From Pseudomonadota bacterium (lineage in GTDB: Bacteria; Pseudomonadota; Alphaproteobacteria; Parvibaculales; Parvibaculaceae): a DNA stretch of 7,925 nucleotides. How positions within the stretch are numbered: the stretch's first letter is position 1; each line of letters begins with the position of its first letter. The stretch spans positions 1 to 7,925 of the forward strand of contig JAJXZC010000472.1 in NCBI GenBank assembly GCA_021780275.1, given 5' to 3'. Shown here piece by piece: positions 1 to 5,215 of this stretch. Position numbers and translations under genes: made by a program. The notes below the pieces were generated by a model. That model ran no database searches. It saw only the letters and a list, made by a program, of their open reading frames with translations, and was not told the DNA's origin.

Positions 1-1103
1 CGTTCAAGCGCACCTTCACCGACCCGGTACCCGAGAAGCAGGAGCAGCGCTACGCCAAGCGCGGCGTTGACGTCTTCCACGGCCTCGCCCGGTTCATCAC
101 CCCGGAGACGATCGCGGTCGACGGCGAAGAGTTGAAGGCGCGCCATGTGCTGATCGCGGCTGGTGCGTGTCCAGTGCCGCTCGGCATCCCAGGCGAGGAA
201 CTGGTCACGACCAGCGATAGTTTCATGGAACTGACCGAGCTTCCTCGGCGCATCGTATTGATTGGCGGCGGCTATATAGCCGCGGAGTTTTCCCATCTTG
301 CTGCTCGTGCGGGTGCAGAGGTGACAATCGTCCAGCGCGGACCTCGGCTCCTGCCACACTTCGATGCGGATCTGGTCGGCTGGCTGATACCGCGCTTTCG
401 AGAACTCGGAATATCCATTCATACTGACGCCACCGTAACGAAAGTGGAACGAAGCGCCGATAACCTCGTCGTGCGCGCGAAAGCGCGGGATGCACGCGAT
501 TTGGCGGCCGTAGCCGATCTTGTGGTTCACGCCGCAGGTCGCGTCCCCGATCTCGAAGCGCTGAACCTCGTAGCAGGCGAGGTCGCCGTCGAGCGTGGGC
601 GCCTTCGGCTCAACGAGTACCTTCAGAGCACGTCCAACCCGCGCGTCTACGCCGCCGGCGATGCGGCGGGGGCCGGCCTGCCTCTAACGCCGGTATCGAG
701 CCATGACGCGAAAGTCGTCGCCGCCAACCTGCTCGAAGGTCCACGTCACCGCCCAGATTATCGCGGTGTCCCGAGCGTTGCGTTCACCGTGCCGCCGATA
801 GCCTCCGTCGGCCTGAATGAGACGCAGGCTCGCCAGGGAGCTCTTCGGTTCCGTGTCAACGCGGCGTCGACGCCCGATTGGTTTACCGCGCGGCGCCTCA
901 ACGAGCACATCTATGGGCACAAAGTGCTTATCGAGCAAGACTCGGGGCAGGTCCTCGGAGCCCATCTTGTCGGCCCGAACGCGGACGAAGTTATCAACCT
1001 GTTCGCACTCGCGATCAGACACGGGCTCACGACCGACGATCTCAAGACCACAATGTTCGCTTATCCAACTGTCGCTTCAGATGTCGGCTATATGCTCGGC
1101 TAA
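1..1103 (+). CDS. FAD/NAD(P)-dependent oxidoreductase, glutathione reductase-like (5' end outside window)
   Basis: The reading frame is open from base 3, so the start lies left of the window; the TTG at 132 is internal. About 366 residues are visible against a usual 450 or so, so the N-terminal FAD dinucleotide fold and any CxxxxC redox pair cannot be judged. Seen: an NAD(P)-binding motif GGGYIAAEF (264-290) after a hydrophobic strand, the second FAD contact AAGDAA (651-668), and a C-terminal dimerisation domain ending FAYPTVASDVGYMLG. In classical glutathione or lipoamide reductases the equivalent of AYPT is HPT, whose His is the catalytic acid/base. Here it is Tyr (1062-1064), so ordinary disulfide reduction is doubtful. 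The protein is likely a cytosolic flavoenzyme that uses NAD(P)H; its substrate is unknown. The stop abuts a monooxygenase remnant, suggesting a recombination junction. Family assignment is firm, function is not. Confidence 0.88.
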   Translation, partial: FKRTFTDPVPEKQEQRYAKRGVDVFHGLARFITPETIAVDGEELKARHVLIAAGACPVPLGIPGEELVTTSDSFMELTELPRRIVLIGGGYIAAEFSHLAARAGAEVTIVQRGPRLLPHFDADLVGWLIPRFRELGISIHTDATVTKVERSADNLVVRAKARDARDLAAVADLVVHAAGRVPDLEALNLVAGEVAVERGRLRLNEYLQSTSNPRVYAAGDAAGAGLPLTPVSSHDAKVVAANLLEGPRHRPDYRGVPSVAFTVPPIASVGLNETQARQGALRFRVNAASTPDWFTARRLNEHIYGHKVLIEQDSGQVLGAHLVGPNADEVINLFALAIRHGLTTDDLKTTMFAYPTVASDVGYMLG

Positions 1104-1351
1104 GTGGAGACGTACGGAGACAACTGCTGCCGAACGCTCGACGCCTGGACACAGGGATTGTCGTCCTTTCCGGGAAATTTCCGCTCGACGGCGCCGCCCG
1201 CCGAGACACGCTGTCGGCTGTATTCAAGGGCCCGACCCTGATGATGGGGCCGGACGGGTGTTTCCTCTTTGTGAGCGCAGTGGAGGATCCGCGCGAGGCC
1301 TCGCGCGTCTACGATAGGAATGGATATGTCATGTGGGGGTTCTCCGTCGCC
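1103..1351 (+). pseudogene. Internal fragment of an FAD-dependent monooxygenase
   Basis: The frame that begins at the reductase stop codon reads SGDVRRQLLPNARRLDTGIV, then GKFPLD, a GPD-GCFLF segment, and YVMWGFS. This order resembles the middle of aromatic-hydroxylase-type FAD monooxygenases (UbiH/TetX/salicylate hydroxylase group): the piece just after the GADG...S-VR motif, then the substrate-domain strands. About 83 codons are preserved. There is no start codon or ribosome site of its own, the N-terminal Rossmann fold is absent, and similarity stops after WGFS although the frame stays open to 1465. I therefore call it a relic, not a gene. The family match is from memory of conserved phrases, not an alignment, so the exact subfamily is uncertain. 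The frame overlaps the last base of the upstream stop codon, so the junction is very tight. Confidence 0.5.
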
Positions 1352-1551
1352 GGAGTGATGGTCCGATTTCTATCCCCAGGCCTCCGGCTCTCCCACTCTG
1401 ATCGATTCCCTCTTTTCCAACCTGACCTCTCCACGCAACTCTTGCCCGTGAGCGAAAATGAGTGACCAGACCCATGGTTTCTTGGGCGTGCTTCAGCCGA
1501 CAAGTAGCCATCGAGGCTCCGCCACTCATCCCATCGCGTGACCGATTGGCT
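1352..1551. other. Stretch with no recognisable gene
   Basis: Nothing here resembles a known protein on either strand. The plus frame continuing from the monooxygenase relic stays open to 1465 but becomes rich in Ser, Leu and Pro with no family resemblance. The minus strand is open across 1309-1716 in one frame, giving an Arg/Ser-rich translation that overlaps the downstream helix-turn-helix gene and lacks a convincing ribosome site. The stretch could be decayed mobile DNA. No terminal inverted repeats or target duplications were found by eye. Confidence 0.4.
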
Positions 1552-1577
1552 TTCTCGCCGGCCTTGAACGGCGAGAA
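1552..1577. promoter_or_regulatory. Perfect 9-bp hairpin just before the helix-turn-helix gene
   Basis: The left arm TTCTCGCCG (1552-1560) and right arm CGGCGAGAA (1569-1577) pair perfectly around an 8-base loop. The structure ends 4 bases before the ribosome site and 14 bases before the ATG at 1592. No T-run follows, so it is not a standard rho-independent terminator for the plus strand. It could be an operator for an autoregulating DNA-binding protein, or an mRNA stem that affects initiation. Both roles are inference from position. Confidence 0.4.
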
Positions 1578-1581
1578 GCGT

Positions 1582-1586
1582 GGAGG
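1582..1586 (+). promoter_or_regulatory. Ribosome-binding site of the helix-turn-helix gene
   Basis: GGAGG lies 5 bases before the ATG at 1592. It overlaps the alternative GTG at 1580, which would otherwise add four residues, so it decides in favour of the ATG start. Confidence 0.7.
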
Positions 1587-1591
1587 AATGC

Positions 1592-1822
1592 ATGGTTGAA
1601 AATCGATTCCTGACTGCCGAGGAAGTCTCGGAACGGTATCGCGGCGAGATTAGCATCGGCACTTTGCGAAACTGGCGCGCGATGCGCGTTGGCCCGCCCT
1701 TCGTGAAAATCGGCAAGGCCGTTCTCTACCCTATCGACGAGCTTGACGATTGGGATAGAAAGAACCTGGTGGCGTGTCGTGCTTCGCGACGCGTCGAAGT
1801 GAATGAGCGTGAAGAGAGATGA
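1592..1822 (+). CDS. Small excisionase/AlpA-type helix-turn-helix protein
   Basis: The product has 76 residues. Its body, LTAEEVSERY (residues 7-16) ... GTLRNWR ... GPPFVKIGKAVLYPIDELDDW, follows the winged helix-turn-helix plan of the HTH_17/excisionase family: a first helix starting LTAEEV, a recognition helix around TLRNWR, then a small wing containing the invariant Gly-Pro-Pro-F-x-K-x-G-K and a closing YPIDELDDW helix. Such proteins are typically DNA-bending factors or repressors encoded on prophages, integrative elements and toxin-antitoxin-like modules. The charged, Arg/Glu-rich tail after residue 60 is not part of the domain. No integrase or recombinase lies within the window, so a recombination role is unproven. 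A hairpin immediately upstream could be its own operator. The next recognisable sequence is a RadC remnant, consistent with mobile-element debris. The start was chosen from a GGAGG five bases upstream. Confidence 0.82.
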   Translation: MVENRFLTAEEVSERYRGEISIGTLRNWRAMRVGPPFVKIGKAVLYPIDELDDWDRKNLVACRASRRVEVNEREER

Positions 1823-1909
1823 TGATCACGTTGCCTCATTGCTTACTGCTCCCAATTGCCGCCCCCTACGAATATCGATGGAGTCAGAAATTCTTTCTTA
1901 TTCAATTAG

Positions 1910-2092
1910 ATGAACAGTGATCGAGGACTGGTCCACAATCACCCCTCGGGTGATCCGTCGCCGTCGCAGGCCGACATTCAATTGACCCGGCAGATCGTAT
2001 CGCTCGGCAAATCCCTGAACGTCGCCGTACATGATCATTTGATCATCGCGCGGGAGGGCTTTGCCAGTTTCAAGGGGCTGCAGCTTATTTGA
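1910..2092 (+). pseudogene. C-terminal fragment of a RadC-family JAB/MPN protein
   Basis: From about 1928 the frame reads [16 protein letters not shown], then [16 protein letters not shown] and a SF-KGLQLI end. This is the C-terminal third of RadC (JAB/JAMM metallo-domain) proteins, which are usually 220 residues or so. The metal motif H-x-H-x10-D is intact at residues 9, 11 and 22 of the open frame. The upstream part of the domain, including the usual glutamate, and the whole N-terminal helical region are gone: a TAG at 1907-1909 closes the frame and no RadC-like sequence precedes it. The ATG at 1910 has no ribosome site. I regard it as a truncated gene, probably not expressed as a working protein. 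RadC-like genes are frequent on integrative elements, matching the excisionase-type gene just upstream. Confidence 0.8.
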
Positions 2093-2259
2093 TTCAAAAG
2101 CGACCGGAGCACGCGTGAGTCGTGGGGACGAAAGGCGTTTTGGAAATCTGTGCAATCTCCAAGACTAAGTTAACCCCCCCCGGAGTAGGCTCGTGTGCTG
2201 ACATCGCCAGAGCTGCGCCGATTGTTCTCGACGCAGCGTTGCCGGAGCGGGGCCGGATC
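2093..2259. other. Non-coding leader upstream of the GGDEF-EAL gene
   Basis: This is a 167-bp spacer between the RadC remnant and the cyclic-di-GMP gene. It holds a run of eight C (2174-2181) and a weak imperfect stem (2140-2147 with 2155-2162). The downstream frame remains open back to a GTG at 2122, but the translated extension shows no family resemblance or membrane character, so I treat it as leader. No convincing -35/-10 pair was found. Confidence 0.45.
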
Positions 2260-3888
2260 ATGCCGTTTGGAATTAGGATGCCTTCCGGTTTTTTGACTAA
2301 GCTGAAGGTGACGATCGGCGAACTCGATCTGCCGGCCCTCCAGCTCTGGGTCCTCGCCAATTTCGTGACGCTGATGCTGATGCTGATCCTCGGCATCCGC
2401 CTTGGCGTCCAGCTCCTCACCACCCACGCCTCGTTTTTTTCGCTCGCCTTTCTGACCGCCGCCTTCGCGGCGAACGTTTGGTTGATCTTGGGCATCGTCG
2501 TCGTCCGCTTCGTCATGGGCTGGATGGCCTATCGCGTGCTCGACGGGCTGCGCAGCAGCGAGGCGCGGGCCCGCAAGGTCGCCGGGCGCGACGTGCTCTC
2601 GGGCTTGCCCAATCGCTTTCTGTTCAACGAGCTGGTCGATGCGGAAGCCGCCCGTTGCAAACGCGGCCGCCATCAGTTCGCGCTTTTCTATCTCGATCTC
2701 GATCACTTCAAGCAGGCGAACGACACATTCGGCCATGACGTCGGCGACAAACTGATCGTCGCAGTGACGCGGCGGCTCGCCCAGGTGCTGCGCGCCTGCG
2801 ATCATTTTGCCAGATTAGGCGGCGACGAATTCGCTTTGATACAGGCCGATGTCACCGAGCCGCGCGACTGCGCCCGGCTCGCGCAGCGCATCCTCGACGC
2901 CATGAGCATGCCGTTCGAAATCCGCGGCCAGCAGATTTTCATCGGCGTTTCGATCGGCATCTCGCTCTGCCCGCAGAATGCAACCGACCGCCAGGAGCTG
3001 ATGCGGCTCGCCGATCTCGCCCTCTATCGTTCAAAACAAGCGGGCCGCAACCGCTTCGCTTTTTTCGAAGCCAAAATGGGCGAGGAATTGCGGCTGCGCC
3101 AGAGCGCGGAAGATGAATTGCGCGCGGCGATCGAAAACAACGAGCTTGAACTTTTCTATCAGCCGATTGTCGGGGCGACGGATGGCAAGATCGTCTGCGT
3201 CGAGGCCTTGGCGCGCTGGCAACACAAGACCTACGGCCTTCTCTCCGCCGACAGTTTCATCCCTCTGGCGGAAGAGCGCGGCCTTATCGTCCTGCTCGGC
3301 GAATGGGCCCTGCGCCGCGCCTGTGCCGACGCCAGCCGCTGGCCGGGTGTGAAAGTCGCCATCAATGTCTCGCCGATCCAGTTTCGCCAGAAGGATTTCG
3401 TCGCCTCCGTCAATCGCATCCTCGCCGAGACCGGCATCGAAGCGCAGCGCGTCGAGCTTGAACTGACCGAAGGTGTGATCATTGCCGACGCCGACCTCGC
3501 CGAACATTCGATGATCGATCTGCGGGCGCTTGGGGTCCATATGGTGCTCGACGATTTCGGCACTGGCTATTCGAGCCTGATCTATTTGCGCCGCTTCGCC
3601 TTCGATAAGATCAAGATCGACCGGTCCTTCCTCGAATCAATGGAGTTCTCGGGCGAGAGCGCGATCATCGTGCGCTCGATCGTCGATCTCGGCCGCTCGC
3701 TCGGCCTCGTCGTGACCGCCGAAGGCATCGAGACGGAGGAGCAGGCGCGCTTCCTGCGCTCGATCGGCTGCGACGAGTTGCAGGGCTTCTTGTTCGCCCG
3801 GCCGATGACGGCGGCCGAGATTGGCTTGCGGCTAGCCGATGAAGCCGCGCAAAACCTGCGGCTATCCTCGACCCGCTCGGTGGCCTGA
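2260..3888 (+). CDS. Membrane-anchored GGDEF-EAL cyclic-di-GMP turnover protein
   Basis: The product has 542 residues. Two hydrophobic stretches (about residues 28-52 and 58-88) form a short membrane anchor with no periplasmic sensor domain. GGDEF domain (about 108-270): DVLSGLPNR at 111-119, the inhibitory I-site RxxD as R178-A-C-D181, and an intact GGDEF at 187-191. EAL domain (about 285-525): EAL at 315-317, NVSPIQF at 369-375, ELTE at 401-404, DDFGTGYSSL at 431-440, KIDRSF at 452-457, AEGIE at 487-491 and QGF at 508-510. Every key motif of both a diguanylate cyclase and a c-di-GMP phosphodiesterase is therefore present. Family knowledge says such hybrids adjust c-di-GMP and thus motility or biofilm; which activity dominates cannot be read here. 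The ATG at 2260 has GGAG 12 bases upstream, a rather long spacing; ATG 2278 is an alternative. It converges on usg. Confidence 0.95.
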   Translation: MPFGIRMPSGFLTKLKVTIGELDLPALQLWVLANFVTLMLMLILGIRLGVQLLTTHASFFSLAFLTAAFAANVWLILGIVVVRFVMGWMAYRVLDGLRSSEARARKVAGRDVLSGLPNRFLFNELVDAEAARCKRGRHQFALFYLDLDHFKQANDTFGHDVGDKLIVAVTRRLAQVLRACDHFARLGGDEFALIQADVTEPRDCARLAQRILDAMSMPFEIRGQQIFIGVSIGISLCPQNATDRQELMRLADLALYRSKQAGRNRFAFFEAKMGEELRLRQSAEDELRAAIENNELELFYQPIVGATDGKIVCVEALARWQHKTYGLLSADSFIPLAEERGLIVLLGEWALRRACADASRWPGVKVAINVSPIQFRQKDFVASVNRILAETGIEAQRVELELTEGVIIADADLAEHSMIDLRALGVHMVLDDFGTGYSSLIYLRRFAFDKIKIDRSFLESMEFSGESAIIVRSIVDLGRSLGLVVTAEGIETEEQARFLRSIGCDELQGFLFARPMTAAEIGLRLADEAAQNLRLSSTRSVA

Positions 3889-3893
3889 CCCGA

Positions 3894-4193
3894 TCAGTGG
3901 AGGCGGAATTCCGGCCCGAAGCTGCGAATTTCGGCTGGCTTGATCAGCGTCGAATGGCCGATGCGCACGCTGTAAAGCGGGCCATCGAGCTTCTCCCGCC
4001 AAAAGGTCAGGAATTTCATCAGCGTCGGAAATTCCGGCGCGAGATCGTAATCCTGCCAGAGGAAACTTTGCAGAACCAGCGGATGGTCTGGCATGCGATA
4101 GAGGATTTCGGCCGTCGTCAGGCCGTAGCCCGACAATTGTTTCGCAAATGCGCTTGAGACTTGCGCCTGACCGCTGTCGCCCTGTCCTGCCAT
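3894..4193 (-). CDS. usg: Usg family protein
   Basis: The product has 99 residues. The core LSGYGLTTAEILYRMPDHP, then WQDYDLAPEFPTL, FLTFW, GPLYSVR and a final FRLH end, is characteristic of the Usg family, a small conserved protein found mainly in alphaproteobacteria. The name comes from its position upstream of trp genes in Caulobacter. No trp genes are seen here, and the molecular function is unknown. There is no signal peptide or membrane segment, so it is probably cytosolic. An upstream ATG at 4235 would add 14 residues, but a strong AAAGGAGGG lies 8 bases before the ATG at 4193 and the extra residues show no similarity, so I chose 4193. It converges with the GGDEF-EAL gene: stop codons are 5 bp apart and no terminator is visible between them. 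A terminator upstream isolates it from the Gly/His-rich gene. Confidence 0.92.
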   Translation of the reverse strand: MAGQGDSGQAQVSSAFAKQLSGYGLTTAEILYRMPDHPLVLQSFLWQDYDLAPEFPTLMKFLTFWREKLDGPLYSVRIGHSTLIKPAEIRSFGPEFRLH

Positions 4194-4201
4194 CCTGTGA
4201 A

Positions 4202-4210
4202 CCCTCCTTT
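4202..4210 (-). promoter_or_regulatory. Strong ribosome-binding site of usg
   Basis: On the minus strand this reads AAAGGAGGG, ending 8 bases before the ATG at 4193. It is the best Shine-Dalgarno match noticed in the window and decides the usg start over the ATG at 4235. Confidence 0.85.
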
Positions 4211-4318
4211 GGAAGGCTGGCGAATCGGCCGTCATCCAGCCGCCGTAATGGTTAATTCCACGCTCAAATAGTTAACGAATTTTTGACGTCGCGGTTGAGC
4301 CGTAAAAGCCACAGGACC

Positions 4319-4348
4319 AAAAAAATCGGCGGCCGAAGCCGCCGATTT
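4319..4348 (-). terminator. Rho-independent terminator with UUCG loop
   Basis: Read on the minus strand, an 11-bp perfect stem (arms 4338-4348 and 4323-4333) closes on a TTCG loop with a C-G closing pair, the exceptionally stable C(UUCG)G tetraloop. A run of seven T (4325-4319) begins within the foot of the stem. It lies 18 bases past the stop of the Gly/His-rich gene and ends its transcript before usg. In the plus direction the hairpin has no matching T-run, so it acts one way. Confidence 0.93.
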
Positions 4349-4366
4349 CGTCGTTTCGAGGCTCGA

Positions 4367-4873
4367 TCAGTGATGACCGCCGTGGCCGCCGCCGTGGCCG
4401 CCGCCGTGGAAGCCGCCGCCGTGGAAGCCGCCGCCGTGGAAGCCACCGCCATGGAAGCCACCGCCATGCCAGCCACCACCGCCATGCCAGCCGCCGCCGT
4501 GGAAGCCGCCGCCATGCCAACCGCCGCCATGCCAGCCGCCGCCATGCCAGCCGCCGCCATGCCAACCACCGCCATGCCAGCCGCCGCCATGCCAGCCACC
4601 GCCATGCCAGCCGTGCCAGCCATAACCGCCGCCCCAGCCAAAGCCGCTGCGCCACGCATAGCCGCACCAATACCAGCCCGGGCCGTGCCAGCCGTCGGGA
4701 TACCAGCAATAATTGTAGCCGCCCCAGAAGTACTGCGTCTTCTCGATGGCAGCGAGGCCGTCGGCTGAGCGTTCAACAGCAGACTGGCCGGTGACCGGCG
4801 CAGCCTGTGCAACCGGAACCATTGCACTCGCGGCCAAAGCCGTCGCCGTCAGACTTGAAAGAAGTAAACGCAC
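4367..4873 (-). CDS. Secreted glycine/histidine/tryptophan-repeat protein
   Basis: The product has 168 residues. Residues 1-24 form a signal peptide: MR start, hydrophobic core, and an AQA|A cleavage site. A Tyr/Trp-rich segment with two Cys (about 46-82, YFWGGYNYCWYPDGWHGPGW) follows, then a C-terminal half of thirteen repeats of HGGGW or HGGGF and a GGGHGGGHGGHH tail. Proteins with this layout recur in Beijerinckiaceae and Methylobacterium-like bacteria and are usually annotated as hypothetical; function is unknown. The dense His could bind metal, and the aromatic-Gly repeats suggest a flexible, possibly self-associating exported protein; both are inference. The GTG start at 4873 is supported by GAGGAG six bases upstream and by the signal peptide beginning there. 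A strong terminator follows, so it appears to be a single-gene transcript. The plus strand is open across the same repeats but is a shadow. Confidence 0.9.
   Translation of the reverse strand: MRLLLSSLTATALAASAMVPVAQAAPVTGQSAVERSADGLAAIEKTQYFWGGYNYCWYPDGWHGPGWYWCGYAWRSGFGWGGGYGWHGWHGGGWHGGGWHGGGWHGGGWHGGGWHGGGWHGGGFHGGGWHGGGGWHGGGFHGGGFHGGGFHGGGFHGGGHGGGHGGHH
4406..4603. repeat. 15-bp in-frame tandem repeat array (13 units)
   Basis: Twelve 15-bp units and one 18-bp unit cover 198 bases exactly. On the plus strand the units read gtggaagccgccgcc or atgccagccgccgcc with third-position variation, encoding HGGGF or HGGGW on the minus strand. The F-type units cluster at the C-terminal end and W-type units at the N-terminal end, with one F unit inside the W block. 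Unit number could change by slippage without breaking the frame. Confidence 0.93.
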
Positions 4874-4879
4874 CTCGGT

Positions 4880-4885
4880 CTCCTC
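4880..4885 (-). promoter_or_regulatory. Ribosome-binding site of the GTG-started repeat protein
   Basis: On the minus strand this reads GAGGAG, ending 6 bases before the GTG at 4873. It supports the non-ATG start, which also gives a complete signal peptide. Confidence 0.75.
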
Positions 4886-4966
4886 TAACCTAGAATGTCA
4901 TCAAGCGGCCGTGAAAGTCGCCGGCAGACTATCTCGTTGCGTCAAGTGCGATTGAATTCGCAATCA

Positions 4967-4995
4967 AATTTGGCCGATCAAACGGGAATTTGGCC
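4967..4995. repeat. Direct repeat AATTTGGCC with 20-bp period
   Basis: Two identical 9-mers start at 4967 and 4987, two helical turns apart, each followed by a related GATCA/AGTCA pentamer. Spacing on the same DNA face is what paired operator half-sites show, but no specific regulator can be named. Confidence 0.45.
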
Positions 4996-5012
4996 AGTCA
5001 GATTTGATAAGA

Positions 5013-5046
5013 CGGATGCAGCCGCATAGTTTTGAGGCTGCATCCG
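5013..5046. repeat. Perfect 11-bp inverted repeat with 12-base loop
   Basis: CGGATGCAGCC (5013-5023) pairs with GGCTGCATCCG (5036-5046). There is no T-run on either side, so it is not a standard terminator. It lies about 170 bp before nadE and could be an operator, a transcript stem or part of a small RNA. Confidence 0.6.
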
Positions 5047-5215
5047 ACGGTCTGAACGCTAGATGAATTCTTCATAGCTACTGTGCGCGAAAACACGGTG
5101 ACAATTAACGCCGTTTACGCGAACTCGAAGCAACGCATTTAAATAGGAATGGTTCCCGTGCGAGAATGTTCTATTCTTGCCGGATAAATTTCGCCCGCGC
5201 CCTCGCATGAGACCC

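Larger units (their letters stand above)
4874..5215. other. Divergent intergenic region between the Gly/His-repeat gene and nadE
   Basis: These 342 bp have no credible gene. They must contain the promoters of both flanking genes, which point away from each other, but no clear -35/-10 pair could be chosen by eye. Recognisable structure: a direct repeat AATTTGGCC at 4967-4975 and 4987-4995, a perfect inverted repeat at 5013-5046, and an AT-rich patch with TTTAAATA near 5138-5145. The region is noticeably richer in A and T than the genes on either side. Confidence 0.6.

Noticed and set aside
132..134. TTG as start of the first gene
   Set aside because: The same frame is open upstream to base 3 and its translation fits the family, so the gene begins outside the window.
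878..1465. 195-codon plus frame taken as one gene
   Set aside because: Its first 75 codons are an out-of-frame reading of the oxidoreductase. Only the part after 1103 resembles a protein family, so it is treated as a relic.
2031..2046. Palindrome ATGATCATTTGATCAT
   Set aside because: It falls within the conserved HDHLII codons of the RadC remnant, so the protein sequence explains it.
2122..2259. GTG start giving a 588-residue GGDEF-EAL protein
   Set aside because: The extra 46 residues show no domain or membrane character and cross a C8 tract. The ATG at 2260 leads directly into the membrane anchor.
2170..2805. 211-codon minus-strand frame opposite the GGDEF-EAL gene
   Set aside because: Low-complexity shadow (Asp/Glu/His/Gln-rich) of the real coding strand.
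4406..4603. CRISPR-like array
   Set aside because: The units are contiguous 15-mers with no spacers and encode a regular peptide.
4283..4768. Long plus-strand frame rich in Ala, Met and Pro across the repeat region
   Set aside because: It is a shadow produced by the 15-bp repeats. The minus frame has a signal peptide, ribosome site and terminator, while this one has none.
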